A stretch of 64,000 nucleotides of DNA from Nonomuraea solani (GTDB lineage: Bacteria > Actinomycetota > Actinomycetes > Streptosporangiales > Streptosporangiaceae): NCBI RefSeq assembly GCF_900108335.1, contig NZ_FNVT01000003.1, forward strand, positions 601,563 through 665,562, given 5' to 3'. Below, piece by piece: positions 18,577 to 28,170 of the stretch. Made by a program: the position numbers and the translations under genes. Under the pieces are notes generated by a model, which did no database searches, was not told where the DNA came from, and saw only the letters and a list, made by a program, of their open reading frames with translations. How positions within the stretch are numbered: position 1 is the stretch's first letter; every line of letters starts with the position of its first letter.

Positions 18577-19274
18577 GCGGGGTTCGCGCTCCAGTTCGCC
18601 AGGCGCTCGCGGACCCAGTCCGCGACAGGGGTGACGCCCCCTTCTGTCTTGAGCGCGGTGAAGGCGACGGGCAGGCCGCCGCGCTGAGCCTTGGCGTCGC
18701 GGGCCATTGCCTCCAGGTCGGCGCCGACGTAGGGGGCGAGGTCGGTCTTGTTGATGACGAGCAGGTCGGAGGCGGTGACACCGGGGCCGCCCTTGCGGGG
18801 GATGTCGTCGCCGCCGGCGACGTCGATGACGAAGATCTGGGCGTCGACCAGGCCTTTGGAGAAGGTCGCGGTGAGGTTGTCGCCGCCGGATTCGATGAGG
18901 ATCAGATCGAGCGAGCCGAGCTGGTCCTCCAGGTCTTCCACGGCTTCGAGGTTGGCGGAGATGTCGTCACGGATGGCGGTGTGCGGGCAGGCGCCTGTCT
19001 CGACCGCGGTGATGCGCTGGGCGGGCAGGACGGCCTCGCGCAGCAGGAATTCGGCGTCTTCCCGGGTGTAGATGTCGTTGGTGACGACGGCGATGGACAG
19101 CTCCTCGCGCAACGCACGGCACAGCGCGGCGACGGTGGCGGTCTTGCCGGTGCCGACCGGCCCGCCCAGGCCGATGCGCAGGGCGCGACGGCGCCCGTCG
19201 GGGCGCTCGTCGCGGGAGCCGCCGGGGCCGTGAGGGCAGTCCTCGGGGAAGGCGTCGCTGTGGTGGAGGTGCAT
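18573..19274 (-). CDS. ureG: Urease accessory GTPase UreG
   Basis: A 233-aa SIMIBI GTPase that powers nickel insertion into urease. It has the P-loop GPVGTGKT near residue 40, the metal-binding CPH motif ([13 protein letters not shown]) near residue 95, the switch region [20 protein letters not shown] and the guanine-specificity NKTD. The N-terminus is His-rich (MHLHHSD) as in many UreG proteins, which may help hold nickel in the absence of UreE. It lies 33 bases after ureF and overlaps ureD. Confidence 0.95.
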   Translation of the reverse strand: MHLHHSDAFPEDCPHGPGGSRDERPDGRRRALRIGLGGPVGTGKTATVAALCRALREELSIAVVTNDIYTREDAEFLLREAVLPAQRITAVETGACPHTAIRDDISANLEAVEDLEDQLGSLDLILIESGGDNLTATFSKGLVDAQIFVIDVAGGDDIPRKGGPGVTASDLLVINKTDLAPYVGADLEAMARDAKAQRGGLPVAFTALKTEGGVTPVADWVRERLANWSANPA

Positions 19275-19307
19275 GGCTGCTCCGGTAGTCCAAGGGTGGC
19301 GCGGCGG

Positions 19308-19982
19308 TCAGGAAGCGAACAGGCGTACTGGGCGGGCGGCGTGCTGTTCGGCGGTGATGTCGAGCAGTGGCGCCGAGGTGGCGGGCAACGCCTCGACGCC
19401 CTCGATCAGGGCGTGCTGCGCGGATTCGGCTGCCCGCGCCGCGACGTGGTCGATGCCGGCGGCGAGGCGGGCGAGGATGGCGGCGGCGTCGAAGGGGTCC
19501 AACCGGAGCAGGCGGACGGTCGCGGTGGCTGGGCCGCTGACGCTCTCATAGGCCGCCACGTACGCCGCGTCCAGCGAGGTCAGGCCCGCGCAGCGGGCGG
19601 TGAGGCCAAGCACGACACTCTGGTGGGAGCCGCGCGGCCGGGCCGCGGCCAGGGCGTCAAGGGCGGCCGACGGCCAGGCGGCGCGGGCGGCGCGCAGCAA
19701 CTGCCGCCCGAGTCTGCGTGCGCTCTGGCGCAGAGCGGGGGCGGGGGTACGAGCATCGGCGGCCTCATCCAGCAGGAGTGGGTCGTAGCCGGCGGCGGCC
19801 GCGGCAGCCAGACCCGCCGCGACCAGACCGCTGGTGTGCAGCCGGCCGCTGCAGAACTCCTGCAGGCTCACCACATCGTGAACGCGTCCCGCCGTGACGG
19901 CCGCCTCGGCTCCGCCGGAGTGCGCATGCCCTCCGGCGGGGAAGCGGCCGTCGGCCAGGACGAGCAGGGCGGCACGGTTCAT
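19308..19982 (-). CDS. ureF: Urease accessory protein UreF
   Basis: A 224-aa all-helical UreF that bridges UreD and UreG in the nickel-insertion complex. It opens with LLVLADGRFPAGGHAHSGG, the usual UreF N-terminus, and keeps SGPATATVRLLRLDPFDAAA in the C-terminal half. It follows ureC after 76 bases that contain a 15-bp tandem repeat. The order C-F-G-D without ureE is the usual actinobacterial layout. Confidence 0.9.
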   Translation of the reverse strand: MNRAALLVLADGRFPAGGHAHSGGAEAAVTAGRVHDVVSLQEFCSGRLHTSGLVAAGLAAAAAAGYDPLLLDEAADARTPAPALRQSARRLGRQLLRAARAAWPSAALDALAAARPRGSHQSVVLGLTARCAGLTSLDAAYVAAYESVSGPATATVRLLRLDPFDAAAILARLAAGIDHVAARAAESAQHALIEGVEALPATSAPLLDITAEQHAARPVRLFAS

Positions 19983-20007
19983 CGTGCGTGGCTCACCTTT
20001 CCTTCGC

Positions 20008-20042
20008 GGTGCTGGCGTTCACGGTGCTGGCGTTCACGGTGC
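20008..20042. repeat. 15-bp tandem repeat between ureC and ureF
   Basis: GGTGCTGGCGTTCAC occurs twice head to tail with a partial third copy, filling nearly half the only real spacer inside the urease operon. It may be slippage, or it may alter the mRNA between the structural and accessory genes. Confidence 0.75.
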
Positions 20043-20058
20043 GATCGCTGGGCGGCGC

Positions 20059-21915
20059 TCAGAAGAGGAAGTACCGCTGAGCCATGGGCAGTTCCTGGGC
20101 AAGGTGGTCCCACTTGACGTCGACGCCGTCGATCTCCGTGGCCACGTCTCTGGCCTTCGCTCCGCCGATCTCCACCTCGAAGGTGTCGGGATCGACGCGG
20201 ACGGCGGGGCGGGCGTTGTTCTCCCGCATGTCGGCCTTGAAGACCTTGCGGGTGTCGCGGATCGCCGTGAACTTCTTGCCCACCTTGAGCGTGGCGAGCA
20301 GGCCGGCCTCGATGGCGTCCGCGGTGACGAAGTTGACGGAGTTGGCCGCAGGCGCTTGGCCGCTGGCGCCCCACATGGCGCGGGGCAGCACCGGCTGCGG
20401 GGTGGTGATGGAGGCGTTGGCATCACCCACCTGCGCATAGGCGATCTGACCGCCTTTGATCACCCGGTGCGTCTTGACGCCGAAGAACTTCGGTTCCCAC
20501 AGCACCAGGTCGGCCAGCTTGCCCACCTCGACCGAGCCGACCTCGTGGTCGATGCCGTGCGCGATCGCCGGGTTGATGGTGTATTTGGCGACATAGCGGC
20601 GGGCGCGATGGTTGTCGGCCCCCTTGTCTCCCGCCTTGTCATCGGGCTTGTCACCGGGCAGGCTGCCGCGCAGCGCCTTCATCGTGTGCGCCGTCTGCCA
20701 GGTCCTCATGATCATTTCACCGATGCGGCCCATCGCCTGGGCATCCGACGACATGATCGAGATGGCGCCGAGGTCGTGCAGGATGTCCTCCGCGGCCATC
20801 GTGGAGGGCCGGATCCGCGATTCCGCGAACGCGCGATCTTCCGGCAGTTCCGGGTTGAGGTGATGGCAGACCATCACCATGTCGATGTGCTCCTTGACCG
20901 TGTTGACGGTGAGGGGCCGGGTGGGATTGGTGGAGGCGGGCAGCACGTTCGGCAGGCTCACCATGGTGATCATGTCGGGGGCGTGGCCGCCGCCTGCGCC
21001 CTCGACATGGAAGACGTGGATCGGGTGGTCGCCGATGGCTTCAATGGTGTCGGCGACGGCGCCGGCCTCGTTGAGGGAGTCAGCGTGCAGGGCGAGCTGG
21101 ACGCCGGTCGCCCTGCACACCTCCAGGCAGCGGCGCAGGACAGCAGGGGTGGCGCCCCAGTCCTCATGGATCTTGAAGCCGAGTACGCCCGCCTTCACCT
21201 GGTTGTAGAGGGATTCGGTGGACATGGTGCTGCCCTTGCCGAGCAGCCCGACGTTGACCGGGAAGGCGTCCAGCGCCTCGAACGTCCTGCCAACGTGCCA
21301 GGCGCCGGGCGTGACCGTGGTGGCGGTGCTGCCCTCCGCCGGGCCCGTGCCGCCACCGATCAGGGTGGTGACACCGGCGGCGAGCGCCTCGTGGATCTGC
21401 TCGGGACAGATGAAGTGCACGTGGGTGTCGACGCCACCCGCGGTGAGGATCTTGCCGTTGCCCGAGATGATCTCGGTCTCGGCACCGATCAGAAAGTCCG
21501 TGGCCGTGGCGTGGCCGTCGTGCAGCCGGTCCATGGTCTCGTCGTTATAAGCCTTGCCGAGCGCGACAATCCGGCCGTCGCGGATGGCGACATCGGCCTT
21601 GACCACCCCCCAATGGTCCAGAATGACCGCCCCGGTGATGACCGTGTCAGGAGGCTGGGGAGCGCCGAACGCCATGGCGTCGCGCGGCGCGCAGGACTGC
21701 CCCATCGACTCGCGGATCACCTTGCCACCGCCGAAGACGACCTCATTCCCACTGCGTCCCGGACCGCCGGACCAGTCCTCGGTGACCTCGATCCGCAGGT
21801 CGGTGTCGGCCAGGCGGATCCGGTCCCCGGCCGTCGGGCCGAACCGATCCGCGTACTCAACGCGGGTCAGCGGCTCATGCCGGTCATGCCTCTTGAAGGT
21901 CAGGGGCTCAGGCAT
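20059..21915 (-). CDS. ureC: Urease alpha subunit UreC
   Basis: The 618-aa catalytic subunit of urease (urea + H2O to NH3 and carbamate) with a two-nickel centre. Metal ligands and catalytic residues are visible: VDTHVHF, the carbamylated lysine in [30 protein letters not shown], the flap histidines in [10 protein letters not shown], and SSDAQAMGR. An extra Asp/Lys-rich insert ([15 protein letters not shown]) near residue 430 lengthens it beyond the usual ~570 aa. The ATG overlaps the ureAB stop by 8 bases. Confidence 0.96.
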   Translation of the reverse strand: MPEPLTFKRHDRHEPLTRVEYADRFGPTAGDRIRLADTDLRIEVTEDWSGGPGRSGNEVVFGGGKVIRESMGQSCAPRDAMAFGAPQPPDTVITGAVILDHWGVVKADVAIRDGRIVALGKAYNDETMDRLHDGHATATDFLIGAETEIISGNGKILTAGGVDTHVHFICPEQIHEALAAGVTTLIGGGTGPAEGSTATTVTPGAWHVGRTFEALDAFPVNVGLLGKGSTMSTESLYNQVKAGVLGFKIHEDWGATPAVLRRCLEVCRATGVQLALHADSLNEAGAVADTIEAIGDHPIHVFHVEGAGGGHAPDMITMVSLPNVLPASTNPTRPLTVNTVKEHIDMVMVCHHLNPELPEDRAFAESRIRPSTMAAEDILHDLGAISIMSSDAQAMGRIGEMIMRTWQTAHTMKALRGSLPGDKPDDKAGDKGADNHRARRYVAKYTINPAIAHGIDHEVGSVEVGKLADLVLWEPKFFGVKTHRVIKGGQIAYAQVGDANASITTPQPVLPRAMWGASGQAPAANSVNFVTADAIEAGLLATLKVGKKFTAIRDTRKVFKADMRENNARPAVRVDPDTFEVEIGGAKARDVATEIDGVDVKWDHLAQELPMAQRYFLF

Positions 21916-22549
21916 CGAGACGACCTCCGACCTCACCGCGCAGGCCCGCGACGACGCGCCTGCCCTCGATGGGCACCAGCTCTACCTCCAGCGGGCAACC
22001 GGGCTCGAACCGCACGGAGCTGCCCGCCGGGATGTTCAACCGCTTGCCGTAGGCGTCGGCGCGTTCGAACTTCAGGCCGGGATTGACCTCGAAGAAGTGG
22101 TAGTGCGAGCCGACCTGGATGGGACGGTCGTCATCGTTGGAGACGGACACAATCGTGACATCACGGCCGACATTGAACGGCACCAACTCGGCGTCCCGGG
22201 GATGGTCGATCTTCCCAGGGTGATCAGACGGTTGCTCTCCCTCCTCGGCCAGCGGGGTGCGGATGGTGACCAGCTTGGTGCCGTCGGGGAACGTCGCCTC
22301 GATCTGGACATCGGAGATCATCTCCGCAACGCCCTCCATCAGATCCTCGCGGCACAGCACCGTCTTGTCCGGAGGGACCATGAGCTCGGCGACGGTGCGG
22401 CCGTCGCGGGCCCCTTCGAGAACGTGTGCGGTCAAGATCGCGACCGCTTCCGGGTAGTTGAGCCGAACCCCCCGCTCCTTCCGCTTGCGGGCCACCTCCG
22501 CGGCCACATGAATCATCAGACGTTCCTGTTCATGCGGGGTCAGATGCAC
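21908..22549 (-). CDS. ureAB: Fused urease gamma-beta subunit (UreA-UreB)
   Basis: One polypeptide carries the gamma subunit (residues ~1-100: [40 protein letters not shown]) followed by the beta subunit (~105-213: [37 protein letters not shown]). Such fusions occur in some actinobacteria, Helicobacter and others. I chose GTG 22549 because UreA proteins normally begin at M-H-L-T-P; GTG 22558 would add MAG. It heads the operon and overlaps ureC. Confidence 0.92.
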   Translation of the reverse strand: MHLTPHEQERLMIHVAAEVARKRKERGVRLNYPEAVAILTAHVLEGARDGRTVAELMVPPDKTVLCREDLMEGVAEMISDVQIEATFPDGTKLVTIRTPLAEEGEQPSDHPGKIDHPRDAELVPFNVGRDVTIVSVSNDDDRPIQVGSHYHFFEVNPGLKFERADAYGKRLNIPAGSSVRFEPGCPLEVELVPIEGRRVVAGLRGEVGGRLDA

Positions 22550-23244
22550 TCCCGCCACCTCGCCTTCGCTTCGCCCCGGGCGCTCCCGAAGCCACCGATG
22601 CCGCCGGCACCCGCCACCGACACAGGCCGCGGCCCGTGTCCGCTTCCAGGGAGGGACGGACTGCCCGCCCCTTGCGCCGCAGAAGCGCCCGTCGAATGTG
22701 ATGCCTGCGCGGCGGCCCGGAGCCTTGGCCGATCAACACCCCACGGCGCACCGACCGTAACTTGGCGAATTCATTGCGTGACATAGCGTGATGGTAAGAG
22801 GTCCATCACCGGTGACACCGAATCCGCCTTATCTGTCACATAGACACGCGGGCGAGGGTGGCCGCCGCCCGCGCCGGGTATGCCCAGCCCCCGGCCCGTC
22901 TGATCGCTATCACCGGTTCGCATCACCCGGTCGCCGACATGAGCCCGAAGGCCTACGCCACGGTGGACCGATCACATGGAACCGGCACCTGTCCGCGTTG
23001 CGCTCCTTCACCCGTACCGCTCGAATATTAAGTTGAGCGTCCTGAGCTGCGGAGCAGTGAGGTGTGCCGGGCGTCGATGGCGCCGGTGAGGTCGCCCGGC
23101 AGGTAGCGGACCTGCGCTTGCCCACTGGCCAGGGCGGCGTGGTCGTAGGTGCCGATGAGCGGTGCGACCTGGTCTTTTGTGGAGGAGACCCGTTCGAAGC
23201 GGCGCTGATGATTTCTGACGGTGGAGATCTCTACGCTGCCGCTT
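22550..23244. other. Urease upstream region with an unassigned coding remnant
   Basis: About 700 bases. The part near 22560-22810 must hold the urease promoter; no NtcA/GlnR-like or nickel-responsive site could be assigned. From 23030 to 23245 the minus strand reads as a plausible protein fragment (VAPLIGTYDHAALASGQAQV, RYLPGDLTGAIDARH) without start or upstream domain, overlapping the next gene's leader. I do not recognise the family. Confidence 0.4.
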
Positions 23245-24462
23245 ATGAATCGTGAGCGGATTCTCCTGACCCATCCCGGCACCTCGAAGCCCAAATATCT
23301 GGAGCTCCGGGTCGACGGGGTCGAGTTGCGCCGGAGCTGGTGGACCGGTGCCGGGAAGCCTCAGGAGCGCATGAAGTCGTTCGGCGGCGGACGCGCGGCG
23401 CGCGAGGCCCTGGAGAAGATCGTCACCGAGAAGATGCGTGACGGGTACGCCGTGCTGCGTGACGTCGCCGCGACCGAGCCGGGCGACGTCGTCGTCCAGT
23501 GCGCGACGCCGGCGACCAACGGGATCGTCGCGTTCGCCCTGCACCCGGACGGCGGCACCCTCGCGGTCGCCCGCGGCATTCCTGACCGGGTCAGGCCGCG
23601 GCTCGGCTCCGAGGTGCAGACCATCGACTTACGGACCGGTGCCCGCCGGGTGGTGTACGCCGATGCGTCGCGGAACTCAGCGGTCCATGACATGGCGTTC
23701 GAACCGGGCGGATCACACCTGACGTTCACCGTCCGGAACACAAGCAGCGGAGGGGACACGAGCCACACGGTGGAACTCGCCACCGGTCACGTTCAGCGCC
23801 TGCCCCACACCCCCTTGGGGCGCGACACCGTCGCCGGCCGGATGCTGGTGTCCGACGATCACACGTTGCGCGTGCTGGGCCCGGATGGCCATTCGTGCCT
23901 CGACCTTCCGGCGGGCGAGCCCTCGCGGACCGGCACCGCCGCCCTGTCTCCGTCGGGCCGGCTCGTCGGCCTCATCCACCACCCGGACAACCGCGATACG
24001 GAGTACGACCTCGAAGTCTGGGATGTCGACACCGGCCGGCGAGTGCTCGGTGCCCCGTACCCCTTCCCGACGAGAGCCGACAATGCCCGTGGGCTCGGCA
24101 AGCTGATGTTCGACCGGACCGAGCAGCTTCTTGTCGCGAGCGGTGAGACGTTGGGATGCTGCGGTGTCTCGGTGGAATCCGGTGCCTTGTGCTGGACGAT
24201 CGAAGACAGGTTGGCCGACGTCGCGCTGGCGCCCAACGGCACCCGGCTCGCCGGCGCCCGCATCCAAGGTCCGGTCATCGTCTATGACACCGCGACCGGA
24301 CAGCCGCTGGAGCCGCGTTTCGTCGTACCCGGCGAGCCGTCACTCTATTACCGCACGGTTGAGTTCTCCGCCGATGGCCGGCTGCTGGCGGTCGGCGACT
24401 ACCCCGGCCGCGTCACGGTGTTCCGGTTCGACGGCCTGGAGTTCACCAAGCCCGGCGGCTGA
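23245..24462 (+). CDS. WGR-domain and beta-propeller protein
   Basis: A 405-aa protein with an N-terminal WGR-like domain (residues ~5-75: KYLELRVDGVELRRSWWTGA, QERMKSFGGGRAAREAL, EKMRDGYAVLRDV) followed by a propeller of WD40/YVTN-like blades (FALHPDGGTLAVARGIP, ALSPSGRLVGLIHHP, FSADGRLLAVGDYPG). WGR domains are found in PARPs and MolR-type proteins and can bind DNA or nucleic-acid ends. The canonical W-G-R is W-W-T-G here. The ribosome site is weak; ATG 23245 is preferred to GTG 23221. It stands alone, with no operon partner. Confidence 0.75.
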   Translation: MNRERILLTHPGTSKPKYLELRVDGVELRRSWWTGAGKPQERMKSFGGGRAAREALEKIVTEKMRDGYAVLRDVAATEPGDVVVQCATPATNGIVAFALHPDGGTLAVARGIPDRVRPRLGSEVQTIDLRTGARRVVYADASRNSAVHDMAFEPGGSHLTFTVRNTSSGGDTSHTVELATGHVQRLPHTPLGRDTVAGRMLVSDDHTLRVLGPDGHSCLDLPAGEPSRTGTAALSPSGRLVGLIHHPDNRDTEYDLEVWDVDTGRRVLGAPYPFPTRADNARGLGKLMFDRTEQLLVASGETLGCCGVSVESGALCWTIEDRLADVALAPNGTRLAGARIQGPVIVYDTATGQPLEPRFVVPGEPSLYYRTVEFSADGRLLAVGDYPGRVTVFRFDGLEFTKPGG

Positions 24463-24680
24463 CCGGGCGGGCGTTCAACCCTTGGAGTCCGGAGCCGGTT
24501 GGCGCTGATGAGGGTGTGTGGGTGAGCTGCCTGGTGGTGGCTGATCCGGTGGGCTTTGCGCGAGCGAATGAGCCCGGTCAAGCCGCTCGACGATGACCGG
24601 CAGCCCCAAGTAGTGAAGGGGGCGTAGCTCGCCGACGGCGGTCGGCAGGTAACGGCTGTTCCGCAGCGCGACGAACTGGA

Positions 24681-25250
24681 TCAGGCGAGCAACCGGTCGA
24701 CCAACCCGTCGAGGTAGTCAGGGGTGAGCGGGCCCGCGCCGAACAGGACGCGCATGTAGATCGGCGCCAGAACATGGTCCAGCACCTCCAATACGTCAGG
24801 CGGCTCCTCCCCGCGGTCGCGGGCGCGGTCGAGCATGGCCTGCAACTGCCTGGTGCGGTCGGCCAGGAGCTCGTCGCGCGCCTGAAGGCCATGCTGACCC
24901 TCGCCTGACAGCGCGAGGGTCAGCCGCACCAGCGCCAGGCCGTCGGGTCCGGTGACCTCGCGGGCCACGTTGGCGGCGTGGGTCCGCAGGTCGCCGGCCA
25001 GGCTGCCGGTGTCAGGCATCGGCGACTTCGCGTTGAGCCGGGTCAGCAGCACATCGCTGAGCAGGGCTTGGAGGTTGCCCCACCGGCGGTAGAGGCTGGT
25101 GTCGGCCACGCCCGCGCGGGCCGCGATGTCGCCGACGGTGAAGTGTCCGTAGCCGCGCTCGCCGACCAGGTCGGTAACGGCCTGATGCACTGCCGCGCGG
25201 ACCCGGGCGCTGCGCCCGCCGGGCCGCCTGGCCCGCCCCTGCTCATCCAT
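24681..25250 (-). CDS. TetR-family repressor of the adjacent DHA2 pump
   Basis: A 189-aa TetR protein with the helix-turn-helix FTVGDIAARAGVADTSLYRR and a TetR_C-like C-terminal domain. It is divergent from the MFS gene at 25334; two dyads containing the same half-site lie between them. The expected role is ligand-relieved repression of the pump. In the ~200 bases after its stop the minus strand has a short family-less open frame (LRNSRYLPTAVGELRPLHYL), possibly a remnant. Confidence 0.88.
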   Translation of the reverse strand: MDEQGRARRPGGRSARVRAAVHQAVTDLVGERGYGHFTVGDIAARAGVADTSLYRRWGNLQALLSDVLLTRLNAKSPMPDTGSLAGDLRTHAANVAREVTGPDGLALVRLTLALSGEGQHGLQARDELLADRTRQLQAMLDRARDRGEEPPDVLEVLDHVLAPIYMRVLFGAGPLTPDYLDGLVDRLLA

Positions 25251-25260
25251 GTCCCCACCT

Positions 25261-25283
25261 TAACGCAGTCGAGACTTGCGTTA
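25261..25283. promoter_or_regulatory. TetR operator candidate 1 (TAACGCA-N9-TGCGTTA)
   Basis: Perfect 7-bp inverted arms, ten bases upstream of the tetR start (25250) and within its promoter. The half-site is the same as in the dyad at 25305-25325. Confidence 0.6.
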
Positions 25284-25304
25284 GAGCCTACGAGGGTCTA
25301 AGTT

Positions 25305-25325
25305 AACGCAGTCATCGACTGCGTT
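25305..25325. promoter_or_regulatory. TetR operator candidate 2 (AACGCAGTC-N3-GACTGCGTT)
   Basis: Perfect 9-bp arms with a 3-base centre, ending 8 bases before the ATG of the DHA2 pump and overlapping its leader and ribosome binding site region. Confidence 0.7.
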
Positions 25326-25333
25326 TAGGAGAT

Positions 25334-26773
25334 ATGTACGTGAAAGCGTTGCTCACCCTGACCTGCGCGGGTCAGTTCATGGTGCTGCTCGACAACACGA
25401 TCGTCGGGGCCGCCCTGCCCGACATGCAGCAGGGGCTCCACACCGGGCTGACCGGCCTGCAGTGGATCGTCGACGCCTACGTGCTGCTGGTGGCCATGCT
25501 GCTGCTGTCGGGCGGCGTCTTCGCCGACCGGTTCGGCCGCAGGCGGGTGTTCCTGGCCGGGGTGGTGGTGTTCACGGCCGCGTCGGTGGTGTGTTCGCTC
25601 GCGCCCTCGGTCGGCTGGCTGATCGCCGGGCGGGTCCTGCAGGGCGTCGGGGCCGCGGCGCTGAGCCCCGCCTCACTGGCACTGCTCACCGCCGCGTATC
25701 CCGCCCCGAAGGAGCGCGTCAGAGCGATCGGGTTGTGGGCCGGGTTCAGCGGCATCGGCCTGGCCGTCGGACCACTGGCGGGCGGGATCCTGGTGGAGTC
25801 CTTCGGCTGGCCCGCCATCTTCCTGGTCAACGTACCCATCGGGGCGGTCCTGCTGCTGTCCGGGCTGCGCGTGCTGAGGGAGTCCCGCAACCCGAGCGCG
25901 CCGCCGATCGACGTCCCCGGCACGGTCCTGTCCGTCGCGGGCGTGGGCGCTGTGACCTACGGCCTGATCGAGGGCGGTTCCCGAGGCTGGACCTCGCCGG
26001 TGGTCCTGGGCGGCTTCGCCGCCGGACTGGTGCTCCTGGTCGCGTTCGTCGTGGTCGAGGCTGGTGTGTCGACGCCGATGCTGCCGCTGCGGCTGTTCCG
26101 TCAGCGGCTGTTCACGGTGTCCAACACGGCGATGGTCGTGGTCGGGTTCGCGCTGATGGGGTCGTCGTTCTTCTTCTCCCAGTTCTTCGTCTACGTCCAG
26201 GACACTTCGATCCTGGTCGCCGGGCTGCGAACCCTGCCCACCTCGCTGGCCATGGTGATCGTCAGCCCGTACGCGGGCCGGTTCGCGGCCAGGTACGGCT
26301 TCCGTGTCGTCGTCAGCATCGGCCTGGCGCTGGCCGGGCTGGGACTGCTGGCGCTGGGCTTCGTCCACGCCGATACCGGCTACGGGAACGTGTGGTGGCG
26401 GCTGGCGGTCGTCGGCATCGGATTCGCTCTCACCATGTCGCCGCTTACCGCAGCCGCCATCCAGGCGGTCAGCCCACAGGAGGGCGGCCTCGCCTCGGGC
26501 GTCAGCAGCACCACCCGGCAGATCGGCGCGGTCCTCGGCGTGGCGGTGCTCGGGGCGATCGTTCACACGCGGGAGTCCGGCGGAGCCTCCTTCGAGTCCG
26601 GCCTCAACAGCGCTTTCCTCGCGGCGGGCGCCGTGACGCTGGCCTGCGCCGTGTTCACCGGCCTGTGGCTGACCGCGGCCCGGACGCCAAAGGACGTCCT
26701 GGCCGAACGGTCAGGAGGCCGAGCGGTCAGCGAGCGGCCGCTGACGGCTCCTCCCAGTCGGCCCACGTCTTGA
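25334..26773 (+). CDS. DHA2-family (EmrB/QacA-like) MFS efflux pump
   Basis: A 479-aa permease with about 14 membrane segments. The motif-C and family signatures are clear: LDNTIVGAALPDMQQGL in helix 1, LQWIVDAYVLLVAMLLLSGG, FADRFGRRRVF and GRVLQGVGAAALSPASLAL. DHA2 pumps export drugs or secondary metabolites by proton antiport. ATG 25334 follows AGGAG. It is controlled by the divergent TetR through two operator candidates. Confidence 0.93.
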   Translation: MYVKALLTLTCAGQFMVLLDNTIVGAALPDMQQGLHTGLTGLQWIVDAYVLLVAMLLLSGGVFADRFGRRRVFLAGVVVFTAASVVCSLAPSVGWLIAGRVLQGVGAAALSPASLALLTAAYPAPKERVRAIGLWAGFSGIGLAVGPLAGGILVESFGWPAIFLVNVPIGAVLLLSGLRVLRESRNPSAPPIDVPGTVLSVAGVGAVTYGLIEGGSRGWTSPVVLGGFAAGLVLLVAFVVVEAGVSTPMLPLRLFRQRLFTVSNTAMVVVGFALMGSSFFFSQFFVYVQDTSILVAGLRTLPTSLAMVIVSPYAGRFAARYGFRVVVSIGLALAGLGLLALGFVHADTGYGNVWWRLAVVGIGFALTMSPLTAAAIQAVSPQEGGLASGVSSTTRQIGAVLGVAVLGAIVHTRESGGASFESGLNSAFLAAGAVTLACAVFTGLWLTAARTPKDVLAERSGGRAVSERPLTAPPSRPTS

Positions 26774-27010
26774 GCCGATTGGCGTGAGCCTGCGGCCACG
26801 CTCGCCGCGAGCACCCGTGCGGCGTGCGGGTCGCCATCGCCGAGACGTTCGGCGATCGCGTCGATGAGCGGATGTTCGATCGCGGTGGTGGTTTCGACGA
26901 ATGCGCCGCGCAGCGCGGGGAGGGCCGCCGCGCGCATGGCCTCTCGGGGGGCCGCTTCTTCGGCTCGCGCGGCCCCCTCCGTCTCGTCGTCACCGTCCCA
27001 GCATTCCCGA
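26730..27010 (-). pseudogene. Decayed TetR-type C-terminal domain
   Basis: The minus strand reads as the C-terminal part of a TetR regulator (ALRGAFVETTTAIEHPLIDA, IAERLGDGDPHAARVLAAS) and then shifts frame to continue (ANRLKTWADWEEPSAAAR). The helix-turn-helix part is missing. It lies just upstream of, and divergent from, the hydrolase-like gene at 27093, next to a palindrome, so it may be the ruined former regulator. Confidence 0.55.
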
Positions 27011-27022
27011 TTTGATGCGTGT

Positions 27023-27036
27023 ACGCAAATTTGCGT
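27023..27036. promoter_or_regulatory. ACGCAAATTTGCGT palindrome upstream of 27093 gene
   Basis: A perfect 14-bp palindrome, AT-rich in its core, 56 bases before the ATG of the TIM-barrel gene. It resembles a TetR-type operator; the nearest regulator is the decayed one on its left. Confidence 0.5.
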
Positions 27037-27092
27037 GCGCGCATTTTTCTTTCTAGCCTGGGCGTCCTCATCCCACAGGAAGGATCAACGCA

Positions 27093-28118
27093 ATGAGGGC
27101 CAAGGGCATCAGCTACGACACCGGCTTCGTGCGCAACGGCGGATGCTCCCGCGAACGCTTCGACCCCGGCCTGGTCAAGCGCGAGCTGGAGATCATCCGG
27201 GACGACCTGCACTGCACCGCCGTCCGCGTCATCGGCGGTGACCCCGAACGGCTGGAACTGGCCGCGACCTACGCCGCCGACCTCGGCCTGGAGGTCTGGT
27301 TCTCGCCCTACCCCCTCGAACTGACCACCGACGAAACGCTGGCGCTGTTCGCCGACTGCGCGCGGCGGGCGGAGCGGATCCGGCGGCGGGGCGCCGAGGT
27401 CGTATTCGTCGCCGGTGCCGAGCTGAGCCTGATGAACAAGGGATTCCTGCCCGGCGACACCCAGGAGGACCGGCTCGGACTGCTGCTCACGCAGCGCGAC
27501 AGCCTGGCCGAACGGGTCGGCGAGCTCAGCGCACGGGTCAACGACTTCCTCGCCCGCGCCGTGGCACTCGTTCGCGAGCGCTTCGGCGGCCGGATCACGT
27601 ACGCCGCCATCCCGCTCGAACGCGTCGACTGGGCGCCCTTCGACATCGTGGGCGTGGATCTTTACCGGTCGGCCGAGGTCGCGGGCCAGTTCGCCGACGG
27701 CGTCCGCACCCTCGTCGCGCAGGGCAAGCCGGTCGCGATCACCGAGTTCGGCACCGCCGCCTACCGCGGCGCGGGCGACAGGGGCGGCCGCGTGTTGGAG
27801 GTCCTCGAATTCGATCGGGAGACCGGCGCGCCGATCCGCCTGAACGACGCGTACGCCCGCGACGAGCCCGGCCAGGCCGCATACGTACGCGAACTGCTGG
27901 AGATCTACGACGCCGCGGGGGTCGACAGCGCCTTCGTCTTCGTCTTCGCGCTCGACAACTTCCCGCACCGCCCCGACGGCGACCCCCGCGACGACCTCGA
28001 CCTGGCCAGCCCCGGCATCGTCAAGGTCCTCGACGGCCGCCACGGAAGCACGTACCCGGACATGCCCTGGGAACCCAAGGCCGCCTTCACCACCCTCGCC
28101 GCCTACTACAGCGGCTGA
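27093..28118 (+). CDS. TIM-barrel glycoside-hydrolase-like protein
   Basis: A 341-aa cytoplasmic protein without signal peptide. Secondary-structure rhythm and end-of-strand acids suggest a clan GH-A barrel: strand 4 ends in VVFVAGAEL (Glu110) and strand 7 in VAITEFGT (Glu218), the usual acid/base and nucleophile positions. Proteins like this are sometimes labelled abortive-infection proteins, without a basis visible here. A good GGAAGG site precedes the ATG. It is followed by a FAD monooxygenase after 52 bases. The enzymatic role is my inference. Confidence 0.65.
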   Translation: MRAKGISYDTGFVRNGGCSRERFDPGLVKRELEIIRDDLHCTAVRVIGGDPERLELAATYAADLGLEVWFSPYPLELTTDETLALFADCARRAERIRRRGAEVVFVAGAELSLMNKGFLPGDTQEDRLGLLLTQRDSLAERVGELSARVNDFLARAVALVRERFGGRITYAAIPLERVDWAPFDIVGVDLYRSAEVAGQFADGVRTLVAQGKPVAITEFGTAAYRGAGDRGGRVLEVLEFDRETGAPIRLNDAYARDEPGQAAYVRELLEIYDAAGVDSAFVFVFALDNFPHRPDGDPRDDLDLASPGIVKVLDGRHGSTYPDMPWEPKAAFTTLAAYYSG

Positions 28119-28170
28119 CCGCACACGCTTCATCCGTCCTGTCCCTTTGCGGGCGAACAAAGGAGTACAC

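Noticed and set aside
19894..22086. 730-codon plus-strand open frame
   Set aside because: Antisense shadow of ureC and ureAB with Arg/Gly/Asp-rich translation.
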